From: Dipetalonema caudispina
Lineage: Eukaryota; Nematoda; Chromadorea; Rhabditida; Onchocercidae
Assembly: GCA_013365325.1 (NCBI GenBank)
Contig: JABVXV010000001.1
Span: 1,550,001-1,614,000, forward strand
Length of the DNA: 64,000 bases
Direction: 5' to 3'
The translations under genes were made by a program, and so were the position numbers. Under the pieces are notes generated by a model, which saw nothing but the letters and a program-made list of their open reading frames with translations, did no database searches and had not been told where the DNA came from. Below, piece by piece: positions 1-17,321 of this stretch. The first letter of the stretch is position 1; every line of letters starts with the position of its first letter.

Positions 1-347
1 AAAATATTAAAGCTGCTTCCATGTCTATTTCTAAAAACTCTCAAAAAGTAAAAAAGCAAACATGGACCAGAAAGAAAAGTAAATAAAGAAGCAATATTTG
101 AGGCCCACAAAAACGGCCCTTCGCATGAAGTTTGTTTACTGGCTGACAGAAAATCCTCCTCATTCTCCCTCTCTCCTGTTCTCCCTCCTTTCACTCATCT
201 GTCAGATCTTTCCTATTTAAATTTTATGATTTTCGGAAGCATAGGAAAATATAACGAAAAAGAAGGAAAGTTACAGGACGCCATCAGTATAACTTAATGT
301 AATACCTATTCATGGCTAATTGAATTTTGGAGAGAAATTGGACAAAC

Positions 348-605
348 CTGCGGAAGACTTTCACTTCATCGGCGCCATCGTCAGCAGCGCTACTCATAGC
401 GGTGACTTTCCGCGCGATATCCACTGGAGAGATTGTCGGACAGTATACGGCCAACAATAACACCAACGGATATATGAGCAACAGTATTAATAATGACAGC
501 AGTAAAAAGAGCCAAATGGCGATAACAGCAAGAGATGAATAACAATAACGAGAGGCAATGAGAAGGATAACCAGGGTCGGCAGCCAACCGACCCTTCTGG
601 CTCAT
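348..605 (-). other. Possible minus-strand exon with a hydrophobic segment (unproven)
   Basis: This patch is less AT-rich than its surroundings and has long open frames on the minus strand. One frame, open from about 601 down to 348, encodes a very hydrophobic stretch (…AIWLFLLLSLLILLLIYPLV…), then an acidic tail, and ends exactly at a good splice donor (CGCAG|GTTTGT, donor at 347-342). Its only in-frame ATG is at 397-395, giving the short N-terminus MSSAADDGADEVKVFR before the donor. A second minus frame begins with an ATG at 605-603 and stops at 390. I recognise neither product. It could be the first exon of a gene running off the left edge, or chance. No downstream exon is visible in the window. 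Confidence 0.2.
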
Positions 606-2460
606 TCGATCCGTGATACTATAACTGATAAGTGGTGATGGTGGTAATCGTGGTCAAGCCAGGATAACTCCCAGAATGATGTCTGTGTAGCCTACACTGT
701 TCCTTCTTCCTCCGGAAAGATGCCTGCAACAGTATGATTACCTTACACATAAACATACTCCTCACAATTCACCGCTCGCTCTCCATAAAACCGTCCTCTC
801 ACTCGGTCAGTCCGGTCCATTCCGTTCAATTGAGTTCGGATCGGATCGGTTCTTCCAGTTAGTCACAACTACTACTAGCAACAGAGCAGAGACACATAGA
901 CAAGCTTCCCGTTAGACCCGCCCGTCTTTCGTTCTCCTCCTCCACATATTGTAAGAGAAGAAAAAAATGCTACGTGTTTAAGGGGAAGCACAGATGGCAA
1001 AATGTCGTAGAGAGTTAATATAATAAAGAGAGAAAATAAGAGACAAACATTCAGCTATGCTATAATCAGCTGAACAAATGGTCAGGAGAGAAAAGGAGGA
1101 AGGAATGTGCTTTGTTCTTTGCACATTAAGAGAAAGCAAACCCTAAGTGACGACAAACATACAGACAGACATACATATAGAAATAATAAAGTCAGGGTGG
1201 GAGGGGAGGGGAGGAGGGGGGAAGGAAGGCGTTCGTCCTGAAACTTTACGTGTGCTCTCGAGAAGAAGCTATACAAATTGCATTGAAATGATCTCTCTAG
1301 AGATTCCCGCTTCTGACTTATCCTTGAAATTACATACTTCCCTTTACGTTTCACGTATCTTTCTCCAATCATGCGTGACAGTAATAAGTTAGAAAAAGAG
1401 AATTTGATTTAACGCTTCTCAAAAGTTAACATTTACTACTTAGCGATTTATGCTTTGTGCGGAGCATTTGCTTAGGAAGAAGCACCGCGGTACTGTGAGT
1501 TAACTAAGCAGGTATCGACAGAATGATGAATCAAATCAAAAAGGCACAATTTAGCATATGATAATGTACAGAGGAAGCTTCCTTCAGAACCGTTCCATCC
1601 AATATGTGGAAAGGTGCGCGGTAGAGCGCACCCATTATTTCTCTCTTACTAATCTATCTTATTTTCATGGTATTGTTAGAGATATGCAAATGTTTTTTTA
1701 CCATTTTCCCATGAGGTAATCTCCTGGAAGTTACCTTTCCGTACTTCCTCACTGCTCGGGTTACTTGTTGTACACTTTGGTTGAAAATAAGGTAGACATT
1801 ATCCCATTCCTAATCACAATCTGATACACTATTGCCTCATTAGTGATGTATGTTTTGCTCAAGTAAGGACCCTAGAGATATGATCTCGACGAATAGAAAG
1901 ATTATACGCTGTAAGGTAAGTGTACGGCAAGAATAAGTGAATGGAAAAATGAAATAAGTTACCAAAGGGGAATGAAATGTCAACAGGATGGAGGGAGAAA
2001 GGCGGGCGGGAAGGGAAACAGCTGTGATGTCCATTCAAACAAACTGTAGGTGGAGGGGTCGTTTATAAGGCCCTCCAAAAAGCTCCGACCTGTCACCCTC
2101 CTCTAATACACATATAATAGCGGAGACTAAGGGAAAGGGAGACGTTCTGTTTGGCGGGAACCTCAATGGACCACAAATGGACACCCTTGCCGATTCCTCG
2201 CCATCTACCTCTCCCCTCTGGACCCTTTGTGGACCATCTCATTTCCCTATTACCCACCCCGTCCTATATCTCCCCCTTCCCTCCCAACTTCATTTTAAAA
2301 TTCAAAAATATCGGCACAATTAAGCTGCAATATATAATGATCGTTTACTTGCATTACATTGAAAAAAGGGAAAAATCGAATAAGAAAAGAAAAAAGATAA
2401 AGGTAATCGATCAAACAAAGCAATCTATCAACGTGATTAGTTCTAGATTGACGAGTACCT
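606..2460. other. Intergenic, purine/pyrimidine-skewed DNA
   Basis: No coding exon with flanking splice sites was found. The stretch contains CT-rich and GA-rich tracts and, at 1195-1221, a G-rich run. Short open frames here lack family resemblance. It could be promoter or 5' UTR DNA of a minus-strand gene starting near 0.4-0.6 kb, but this is inference. Confidence 0.4.
1195..1221 (+). other. G-quadruplex-like G-rich run
   Basis: The plus strand carries at least five runs of three or more G separated by one or two bases (GGGTGGGAGGGGAGGGG followed by a further GGGGGG run). This satisfies the usual G-quadruplex pattern and stands out in otherwise AT-rich DNA. Confidence 0.6.
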
Positions 2461-5400
2461 AACACTATTTTCACTTACCTCCGAAGCCTCGAGAAAACAG
2501 GCACTACTTGAAGTTGGCAACGTCAAAATTGAATTTTTGGTTCTGCTAACAAATGTATCATCCCGGCCACTGAAGCACTACCATATTATCATCCTGCAAT
2601 AGTCCCTTACCGGTAATATTTCGCTTAGCCAATTTTCCGATAACAGCTTAACCGGAAGATTTGATAGACTATTTCACCGAAACCAACCATGTCGGTTATA
2701 AGGAAGGAGTGCTGCCTTTTTGAATTATTTAGGATTTCTTCTTAAGGTGAATCACAGTGCTCTGAATATAAACGCTTCTGCAAATTCTACCATCCTGATA
2801 TTCATATATAGCGGGATAATCAGCGATATATCAGGTTTCAGGTACTTCGTACTAATAAAATCCGTTTTTTACTTGTTCCAATAGTCTTCTAAGCAAAAAC
2901 AGTAACAAGGAACAAGCTGTTTCACGTGAAGATCGAGAAAGTTTCGAACAGTTAATAATCAGAAGCAGCTAATGGAAGCATATGTGGATAACAATTAGCT
3001 TATGAAAGAGGGTTCACCCGTTGAACCATCATCGCCGTACTCACTCTTCCCCTTCTCTGCCCGTTTCCACTCATCTATGAACAGGCAATGAAACTACCTA
3101 ATTCGGGACTCTTTAAAGATATAAGAGATGGACCCACTGAATTCCTAAATTTGGCACTATAAATAATAGACCTCTTTTTCTTGGAAATTTGAATTTTCCA
3201 TTACGAATCATTTCCCGAAGACCTTGAAAGAAACAAATTTCTCCCTTCCTCTTCCTTCAGTATTATCCAGAACGAGTTGCCTCATCACCTCCCGCGTATG
3301 ACATTCATCGTACAAACAACGATAATGTCACTAATTGATGTTGTCCACCAAAACAACTGCAATGAATGATTGAATTTTTTGTTGCATATTTTCTCAAAAC
3401 CAGTTTCAAACAGTTTCATCTCGGTCAGTTGGCATTGTAGACAAAAGTTATCACCAAATTACAGAACATTATAACTATAATTGCGCACATAACAATATTT
3501 AACTTATCTGGGCATAAAATCTTAAAAGCAATCTATCGTTTCAGATAATGAAACAGTGATGCCGGAAAGATGTAAAACTGCGACATGCTTATCCGTCCGT
3601 CTCCCTCCTTCTCTTTCCCATCTTCCAGTTCTCAAAATTCAAATTTCTTTTTTGAAAATGAAGAAATAATATTACACAAAGAGAAGGAGCTGGCGAGAAT
3701 GAGATCACATTTAACAGCGATGAGCAGCCATTAAGATGATAAACTGTTATGAGCGTCTGCGCACTCAAGCGCTTTCTTAACTAAATACTGGCGTGAACTA
3801 TGAGCATCATTTAGTGCCAGTGATTCTTGGTAGTAAAGAAACAGTGTTGAGAGAAGAAACAATGACCGGAATACTTTTGAATTATGAAACGATAAGTAAT
3901 CTCAAATTTGAACAAACATGAAATGTTGATAAGCATAACTTTGATTTACCATGAAAATGGTTACAATTCTGATTGTTGAAACAACTGAATTTCCCTGAAA
4001 ACAAACTGCTCTATAGTCTGTATTCGAACCCTCTCTCTATCCAAAAAAAAAAAATTTCTATCTTTAATTTCATTAAGAAAAAACTGAATCTAGCAAGAGG
4101 TGAGTTAGGCAATTCTTTCCATGTCTTCTTTCCACCGACAATACAATGATCAGGACTGATCCGTGAATATCGTATCGCTCTCCTGAACATATTTGAGTTT
4201 TTATAGTCTTAAGAAGTGTAAATGAATGATTGGAAAAGAGATGGCTAGTGGTTTTAAACACGAGTTAGCAACAGTAATAATAATGAATCGTATTTTTTTG
4301 GAAATGGAAAGTGGTAGAGTTATCTGAATGGCTTCTGTAGCAATAACTGACAATTGGACAAGACTATTATTTCCAGAAGAGCCATTTTATCTAAACTAGC
4401 ATATCACTTCCTTTTCACTTCATTTTAAGTGCTTTATAGCACGGATTATTATTAATAATATATCTTTTTACAATATACCTCTTGATGTTGTAAGGATAAT
4501 TTTGCATCCAAATGATAGCTTTCCTATATGAAATCAGCCGTTGCTATCTCTTAATCTCAACATCAGGCTTGGACAACCTTCAACCATTCCATCAGCTAAA
4601 TGTTTCATTAATTTCTCGGAATCTTTTACATATATCAAGGGTGAATTCTAAAGAAGGGAGAAAAATACAATAATTCGGGAAATTCGATCTTTCTGTGTTC
4701 TTTGTACCATAAGATATTATTTCCCGAACAGAAGTATCGGACAGGCGATATGTTCTTTCCTAACTTTTTCTGTGACACTAGAAAGTAACAATTTAATTTA
4801 TCAAAGAATGGCACATCGCATCATGGTGACGTGGGAGCGAATGCTGCATCTGCATCCCTTTCATCATAAAATTATGAGCCAAGAACTAGGGGACAATGGT
4901 TCGACAAAGGACTTGTGTATCCACATCTTGTCCTTCGGATGTTATTCATCCATGTCCAATCTGTCCTTCTGTTCTTCGCTTCCACTTTACCTTATCCAAA
5001 ACTACTGACAAAATTCGTTCATATCTCGAGAGATGAAACTTTAGATCGTTGTCATCGGATCTTTTTTGAATGACAAAGAGCGGAGAAATAGCAAGCAGAA
5101 ACATTTAACAGAAATTCCAGTTATGATGAGGAAATAGATTTTGGGTAGTAATACCAAGGGATTAAAAGTGCACTGATAGGTAGACAGATTTACTGGTTGA
5201 AGATTTTGCAGAAGTCATTGAGCTTCCTCTCTTTCAAGGTAAAGAATGAGCTATTGAGGTGAGTCTCTTTTTTAGTAAAGTAAGAGAACAAGCGGAAGGG
5301 AATGGAAAAGTTATCAGATAAGCAGTAGAAGAATTGTTGAAGAAGAAGCAAGACAAGAGACAAAGCCATTATAAAGGAACTAAATTTTGAAGTCCCTTGG

Positions 5401-8400
5401 AGGCAGAAAATAGAAACTTTTCAATCTCTATTTCCGATTTTGAATCAATTTCAAATACATGAGAACGACAAACGACCCAAATGGATATTTCCGCTATAAT
5501 AATGTTCAGTGATAACATGGGTTCGTCTTCATGACAGCAGGATTTTTAGGAAAGTGATGTACTTCTATGTGCTTTTCCTATTATGGAATCTCGAGCACCG
5601 CATATGCGTCACAGCATATCACATCATCTACCCGATCAATCAACCAATTCCTCAGCATCATCTTATTAAATATTATAAATTTTTCAAAGCAAGCAATTAT
5701 ATATCTCTCCTTAGAACACTAAATTCTTGGAATCACTTAGCAATATGTTTTAGGAGGCTAACACATCCGTCCTAATGAAAATCTGCTAAAGGAGCACGAA
5801 CAATGCAATACAAATTTGAATACACAAAATCAGAGCAAGAAAAGACAGCTGTTCAGTGGTTAGATATCCACTCCTCTTCCACTCTATGTCAGATCGTAAT
5901 CTCACTTTACCCTCCCGTCCTACTAGCCATCACAAGGGATGCGGTTCTTGTCCTCGACGATGGCGCCTGTAGCCACTGTAAGATAGACTATATCTAGGCA
6001 GCACGACAAATTAATGTCCCAATTCTGATGAAGATTAAGTATGCCCAATAGATCTCTCATATTCAATCCGAGCTCATTACATTAAATATGCATATCTCTC
6101 AAAGCGCTACGAAGACCGATACCAAAATGGTTAACAACAAATCGAAAAATAGGAAGTTATCTTGGTTATTCATAAGTTTGGGTGAGGATAAATATGAGCT
6201 GATGCTCACTATTACATTTTTATGACCACAGTATTACCTTTCAATGGAACCATTGTGTTATCTTTCAACCTGATCTCATCTTTCCCATTTCTTTGTCCCC
6301 GTTCCTTTTCTTTCCCTTTATCAAACGTTGTCTCACTTCGAACAGAGCAAACATACCATGAACTGCGTGTATATCAGAAAACAAAATTATTTTTCCATTA
6401 CAAGCATCAAAACTAACATTTAATACTTTTTGCTAATAAATGTTAATATATTTTACAAGTAACTGGAATACCTTAAATAAAATAAAATAAAAGCAAATCT
6501 GATCACGAAATGCATGGGTAATCACAAAATGAGAAGTAGATATTTAAGTAGGCGAAATGTCAATAGAGCTGCCAAATTTTGATCCAGTGATGGAGATCTT
6601 CCCTAAAATGTAGTTCCGAAAGCTTCTGAGTTTCAACCTAATCTAAAGGAAAGACTATTAAAAGTATGAACAATCTAATTACAACATTACAGCCATGATC
6701 CGAAGCATACTGTTTCGCTGATATTCTTCCACAGTTTTCCAAGTGATTTCCCAACTAAATCATAGTTTTTTTACCTTCTAAACTCAGCAAATTGTCAAGT
6801 ATTCTTTCTATAGCATGCCATTACTTCTGCAACAATTAATTATTTAATTTTCCCTACTCTCATACAAAACCGAAGGAATAGATAGAAACGTCTGAACGAT
6901 AACTGAATGAATCTATTCAAAATAAGCATATCTCATATCCGGAACAGATGGCTTAGACAGTTAATGTGATAACCTGGTTCTGTCTAACAAAACATCATAA
7001 GGGATCGTTTGACTTCTCTTTCCAGGGTCAATCAAATGTCTCTAATGACAAATATCTTAACAACTAGAATCTCAACTTGAAAAATGTTATCAACTACTTA
7101 AACCTACCTGCAAATAATTCGACCTCTTGACCCCACACGTATCACAACCACGCATTTACGAGTAAAGCAAACGTACGCATAACTACACGTATCCAAGTCA
7201 ATGATAAAGATAGCATCGCATTTCGCTACTCTCTTTCTCTACCAATATGTTGTTTGTAACACGTCGAGCATCTTTGCACCCTCCTCTTCTAAACATTCTC
7301 ATTCATAACTATAACTATTGACAGATGTAATGCTTACTTATGTTTCCTCTCATTTTATCAATCACTGGTACTTTTTTTTATTATCTTTCCATTCGTTAAT
7401 TCTTTTGAGAGATTAAGTAAGTTAGAGAGAGTTAAATTAAATTACAGAGAGTTAGGATAATTTATAAATGAGATAGAGTTGAGATAAATTAAAGTAAATA
7501 TTGTTAGTGTTACTAGAATCAAAAATTTATATCCTGAATACTCAGCAATATCTGCTATCAGCTGTGCTACTATATTATTATCCTGCAGTGGGACACACAA
7601 ATTATCAGCAAATTGAAGATTTATTTTAGTCCATGCTAATATAAATTTAAGTTAGTAAAAAAAAAAAAAGACTGAAAGGCGTCACAAACATCATAGCATT
7701 ACTCAGATTTACATTCGAATTAGGTAAAAAAGTGTGTATGAAAGAACACAAAAAAAAAAAAAAAAAAAAAAAAATGAAAGTATATGGAAAAGGTTGAACT
7801 TAATGCATATCTTTTGTTAACACTAAATGGAAATACGTACACATGTATAAGTGTAAAGTAACTACGTATCGTGCTAGTACTTATGTGAACTAATAGAGTT
7901 AATTATGTAGAGCTCTAATTAACAGTAATATTTTATCCTCATTAATCATCCTCTTAAATCATTTTTCTTCCTATTCTCTCAAAGCTTTGACACTTTTCTG
8001 CTACAATAAACTTCAAGGTATTTCATTCTTTCTCCAATATGTTGTTCTTATTCTGCACTAGTAATCGGCATGATTCGAGTGGTGATGATAAGTCTCTTTC
8101 CTTTCCCTTCCGATAGTATTTTATTAGAGTTTGATTGTCCAAAAAATCCTTTACTACCCATAACTCTGTAAAAAAAAATTTTAATAGACAAAAAAATGAC
8201 TTGGAGAAACTGGGCGAACTAAAGTATCAATTGTAACTTGTCATACCATATTTGTCGAACTCTCCATTCTACATCTTACTGATATTACACTGCTTTTCTT
8301 TTTGGAAATATTTCAATTCATTTTTTTTTAATGTTCCCATAAACCGAGGGGAAAGGAATATGTGGGCGATGGACAGGAATTTTTTAGATCTAAATATATA

Positions 8401-8627
8401 ATACCATTCAGATCTGGGTTGAAATATGCCTGCAACACCAATGTCAATTGAATTATTCAGCAGGATTGCTGCTGTTCTCCTTGACCGATCAGGTTATTAG
8501 TTATTGCTGATATCATTATACTTCCACAGTTATTTGTGTCAAGAAAAGTCGTTCATGTCGTTTAAGTATAAAAACGATTATAAGCAAGTCAAAGTTGTAC
8601 TAAACATATTTCACTGATCAGAATGAT
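2461..8627. other. Gene-free AT-rich stretch
   Basis: I see no exon chain on either strand. There are scattered short open frames (for example 4772-5008 and 5803-5997) with no recognisable domain, a degenerate GAGTTA-like low-complexity patch near 7410-7500, and a poly(A) run at 7750-7774. The last few hundred bases before 8628 presumably hold the promoter of the twisted gastrulation-like gene, but no specific element was recognised. Confidence 0.4.
7750..7774. repeat. Poly(A) tract, 25 nt
   Basis: An uninterrupted run of 25 adenines. It is likely to vary in length and may be miscounted by sequencing. Confidence 0.9.
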
Positions 8628-10305
8628 ATGATTCAGAATGAAATGGTAGCAAATATTGTCGGATGGGTGCTGCTGTTAGTGTTATGTACACTTCTGCAGG
8701 ACCTTTTGCAAGCAGCATTGGATTGTAACGAGACAGAATGTGGCCCTCGAGTGAGTAAATGTATGCTGTTGAAAGCTTGCAATTGTTCCATCAATCGTGA
8801 CAGTATTTTGCATAACAACTGCTCGTGTTGCAATGAATGCATTCAATGCCTTGATAAGCAGTATATGCAATGTTGCGCTTGTGTCGGTATGTCATATTTT
8901 TTATCACTTATCAAATGATATCAGTGAATGAATGCTATATAACTGATTGCAGTGTTAAACACTATGTTACACCGGCAAAGCATCATTAAGAGCATACCAT
9001 AATGGAGTTATTAATGCTGATGCGTCAAAACTCAAAATTAAGTTCGATGAAGTTCCGGGTCAAAATTAAAAACAGTACTGTTATACAATGCAAGTGTAAT
9101 GTTGCACAAATTTAATACTGCACAATACTCATAAAACAGTATTGTCAACAACCTAGTTAGTAATGTTCAGATTTTCTAAAACAGTACTATTCACTTAATT
9201 TGGTTTCGTTTGTTTTCTTTTTATTATCAACAATAGATAATAGAGTGTCAACAGAAGAGTGTCGAAACGTTCAGCGCGTCATTCCATGTTCGCTACCGAG
9301 GGTAATGTAGTTATAGAGTTTGGTATTTGCTCAGTTGAAATTTACCATTTCGTATTGTAGGATTTTGTCAATTTCACATTGCAGGACTATGTAATCCACA
9401 CAAAGAGGCATTGCATTTGAACAGTTATGTTGATCGATTCGATCAGGATGATGAGGATGTTATTGTTTTCGACAAAGTCGCACTGTATGTTGTTCTATTA
9501 AAATGCATTTTGAAACTTATTTGCCGTAAATAGAGTAATTGATTTGCTTCTCTATACCTGGTTGTTGCATGTTATCCAATCATAGGTACTTAAATTCCAA
9601 AATGAATTTAGAAGATCGAAATTTGCAATTTTTGTAGAATGTAATTATATGCATATTTTTATGTTATTCCACTTTGCATGTCAGCTGTAACTGGCAATCT
9701 TGAATGATTATATCGCTACACTTTATGCATGAATAATATCCCAGTTGGAAATGAATCTACTTTAGAGTGAATAAGGTTGGCACAACATACACATTTCCAG
9801 CCTTGCGCGAGTACTCGTTTGATCGCAGAGGTATATTCCTACACTGTTGTAATTATGTATTGTGACACTACTTTTCCTTTTATACTGTTGAACTCTACAG
9901 TCGTCAAATTGTTAAGACCAAAAAGTTATGAAGAAGTTATAGGTCAAAATATGAAGATGCTGGAGAAGGCTCATCGAGAGACGAATTGTACGGTAGTTTA
10001 TCTTGACAAATGTATGTCGCATAAGCAATGTAGTCGACAGTGTCTGGTGAGTTAACCTTTTTGTCTTTTTCTGGCCCTTTGCTCTGTCTGCATAAATTTA
10101 AGCCGATTCTAATTGGTTTGTATAAGTAATAACTCGGGTGATGTCATTATAGATTCTTGGTGCATCAATGCTTCGGTGGTTTCATACAGGTTGTTGCGAG
10201 TGTATCGGACATACATGTCTTCCATACGGTTCAACAACAGCGCGGTGTAAATATTGCACTGATTTTGATGACTCTCTTATGTTTGCGAGGCAAACTGAGC
10301 TTTGA
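8628..10305 (+). CDS. TWSG1: Twisted gastrulation-like secreted BMP-binding protein
   Basis: About 210 aa, matching the family's usual ~220 aa. Proposed exons: 8628-8886, 9385-9484, 9926-10046 and 10153-10305. The N-terminus carries a hydrophobic signal peptide (roughly residues 8-30). A cysteine-rich N-terminal domain follows (CNETECG…VSKCMLLKACNC…CSCCNECIQCL…CCACVG), with the spacing of the Tsg BMP-binding domain. The C-terminal domain has CTVVYLDKCMS, then GASMLRWFHTGCCECIG and YGSTTARCKYC, as in animal Tsg proteins. By family knowledge, Tsg binds BMP ligands extracellularly together with chordin-like proteins and modulates signalling. The start is the ATG directly before the signal peptide. 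The junction between exons 2 and 3 is uncertain: the clean acceptor CTCTACAG at 9893-9900 is in the wrong phase, so a weaker acceptor at 9924-9925 was used. The other exons are phase-consistent. Confidence 0.85.
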
Positions 10306-10696
10306 CTTTTCCAACAACAATAGCGACAGACTGATTTTGCTCGTATTGCAGTGAGAAAGGTTTTCTAATCTGTAATGGATAGCTTTTCCATAAAGAATGA
10401 AAGCAGTGAGTTGTTCGATCTTTAGACTATGAAGCATTGTTTAAATCCCTTAGGTTATGTGATCTGTCTATGGCAGTTTTTAAGTTAGGGTAGTTTTTGT
10501 TTCAAATATACCATTTAATTTTCTTCATAATTGGGAAATTGCGTAAAGTGAGCTAGTAGTATGAGGTTTCTGAAGTGAATATTTGTGCATTTGTTAGCGA
10601 TCTGTGATAAACATAATCTGAAGTTCATTGTTTTGTGCTTTGTTTTTCATTGTTTTTTAAATGTTGTTGTTGGATGCAATGAAATACTAATTTCAA

Positions 10697-10702
10697 AATA
10701 AA
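10697..10702 (+). terminator. AATAAA polyadenylation signal (Tsg-like gene)
   Basis: A canonical AATAAA about 390 nt after the stop codon. It is the first clear candidate downstream; assignment is by position only. Confidence 0.4.
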
Positions 10703-12140
10703 CTGACAAGTCGAGTTTGTGTGAAAAGAAAACCAAATGAATTTGATAAGTTGTAGTATACACATTCCCAAGTTTTTTCACTGTTAAATGAATTGAATTC
10801 AGTTTAATGTTAGAATGATACATCCATATTCAACAAGATTATTCGGGCCGTTGTAAAGTACCCAAATACAAAACTCCTTACCTTCCAAGAATATTTGTTC
10901 CAGAGTTGAACTTAGCCTTTGGCAACTACCTGATTTACAGCTCCTTGTACCACTAGGGTTAGCATTTAAGCATTTTTTTCTCGATTCAACTGGGTATTTG
11001 TTTAAGCATGCATTTTGATAACAGAATGAACTGGAATTGATAAAGTGATTTTATGCAAATTTCACCATCTGTTATCGCCTAACGTTTATCACATTTTTAA
11101 CAGAAGTAGAGTGGCGGTTAGGTTACAGCTAGAGGTGGAAACAATCGGATCGAGTCGGGTCGGCTTGTTATATCGACCAGCTTGGGTGATAAAACAACGA
11201 ACAGAGAGCTAAGATCTGTTGTTGTAATTTCAACCTCAAGCATCTTAACGAAGATATCATCGATGATTACGCTGTTGTCTTTGACATCGCAAACACTCGG
11301 AGGAAGACTCGGTTTAACTTTACTAATGAAATTAATGCATCTTTATAAGATATCTTGAAATATTAAATACTCCTGTTTTTATAGCATGTTATACATTTAT
11401 AATAATTGTGTTTCATCTTCAATGAATTCGTTATAACTTAATATATGAAATACCTTAATGTTGAATATTTGAGTTAAGATTAATGTACCATCCATTAGCA
11501 ATACATTTGAAGTAAATGAAACAAGGAAAAGGTGGAGTTAACTGCATTACGCATTACAGCAATGGAAGAAGGGCGGACATAATCGATTTTCATATCGACA
11601 TGCACTCACGCGCATTCTGCATGCATTTCAAGGATAGAAGTAGTAGAAGGAGGAGTTGACAGTAGGATTGTTTGTCTCCTGTTACTGAGAATTGTTTAGG
11701 ATTAGTTGGATTTAGCTTTAAAAATTCGGCATCATTTTGTGCCACAAAATGTTAAAGGCCATCTGTCAAACCACTTCATTAAATCTTCCATTTGTAATTA
11801 GGGAAGAGAGAATAAGGGGTAAAGTAAGAGATGTGATAGAAATATGGTTAGTCGTAAATTTGGCATTGAGTTTGAGTCATACGATCTATGTTACATTTAA
11901 AAAATTAATTTTGTTTAACTCTAACGTATAAAAGAGGAATTATTAAAGTAGGAAATTCATAAGAGCTTCTATTATTAGCCTTTGTGGTGTACAATGCTTT
12001 TTGATTATTACTGTTGAAGTATACTTATGGCTATAAGTGATCTTTGCTCTAATTCCTGTAACATCCTAAACATCGATTGGGTACTGATTATCCATCTGTC
12101 GTTTTGTCGTTTAATAAATAATTTAAGAAATTGTACGAAG
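10703..12140. other. Intergenic stretch
   Basis: No exon was recognised. The single 64-codon open frame at 11737-11931 has no family resemblance. The right end should contain the promoter and outron of glucose-6-phosphate isomerase. Confidence 0.4.
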
Positions 12141-12150
12141 TGATTTACAG
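12141..12150 (+). promoter_or_regulatory. Candidate trans-splice acceptor of gpi-1
   Basis: TGATTTACAG is a good nematode 3' splice site 23 nt before the ATG at 12174. No upstream 5' UTR exon is evident, which fits spliced-leader addition. Confidence 0.45.
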
Positions 12151-12173
12151 TCTGTCATCATACCGCAAATCGG

Positions 12174-16326
<4,153 letters not shown>

Positions 16327-16797
16327 GCATTGTAACCAACATTCAGTCCTCACTAGTCATTTTCCATTCTATCTCTATATTTTCATTCTATCTCTGTACT
16401 AGTCCATAGATCTTGTCGCTTGGTTGCTTTTCAGAAACATAAATAGTTTTAAAAGAAATAAGGAGAAATTATGATTTTTGTTGTTTTGATTTTCGATATA
16501 ATTTTTAACAATTCTTAGTATAAAGAGATCAGTCATCCTTTTCTACTAACCAGTTCTAGGAATCTTTACTTTCTTTCCTAGTTTTCTGGTACCTTTTTAG
16601 AGAAGTTTTTTTCCAATGATAATTTGTGCATTCTGTCATTTGCGATTTGTATTCTCGAAGTACATTTGATGTGGTAGCATTTGTTATGGGTATATATTGA
16701 AGCAATTTGAAATGCACTGTAGGCTCTTGAAATGTTAAGAGTATATTAAATTATCATCTTACTGCGTATAATAACTATAGAATAGTATTTTGCGATC

Positions 16798-16803
16798 AAT
16801 AAA
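16798..16803 (+). terminator. AATAAA polyadenylation signal (gpi-1)
   Basis: A canonical hexamer about 470 nt after the gpi-1 stop. Another AATAAA-like sequence overlaps the stop region itself (AATAAATGA), so the true 3' end is uncertain. Confidence 0.4.
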
Positions 16804-17301
16804 TTTGCCACTTAAAAACTATCACGAATTCTTCATGCGTACTGAATGATTTTATCATGCTTTTTCATAAGCTTATCTAGGAAGCAAAGAATTTATTTCT
16901 GAGCAAAATGATCCATATGTTCATATATGAAATTATAAGTTATAATTGGCCAAAAGAGGAGTAATATATACAGATGCATAAAAGTGAAGAATTTTTATAA
17001 ATGGTACTGTTTCAGAGTTGGATACGTTGTAGATTCAGGAACTAATTATTTAGGTTATTTTTGCTAGCCGGGAAAGATTCATGGTTTAGCTTAGGGATCA
17101 GGTTGATTAGCAAATGTTTTGTTGCCAGAAGGTTATACATAAACGGTATTTGTTGGTGCGGCTGCGTGTATACATGCAGGTAACTCTTACCTGTAATTCT
17201 TATTGATTACAGAAGAGGCTTGTGATTCAGCAAAGATTCTATTTTCTTTAAACGTCTATTAAAACGTACGTGAGTAAGGTGAAGACTTTAAACGTCAGAA
17301 A
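16804..17301. other. Intergenic stretch before the E2 gene
   Basis: No open exon was recognised. It presumably contains the promoter and outron of the downstream ubiquitin-conjugating enzyme. Confidence 0.4.
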
Positions 17302-17311
17302 GATATTTCAG
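17302..17311 (+). promoter_or_regulatory. Candidate trans-splice acceptor of the UBE2G2-like gene
   Basis: GATATTTCAG ends 10 nt before the ATG at 17322, the close spacing typical of spliced-leader addition in nematodes. Confidence 0.55.
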
Positions 17312-17321
17312 AGCAGAAGAA

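Noticed and set aside
5803..5997. 64-codon ATG frame with a donor-like end in the left gene-free region
   Set aside because: No family resemblance and no adjoining acceptor or second exon. I could not separate it from chance.
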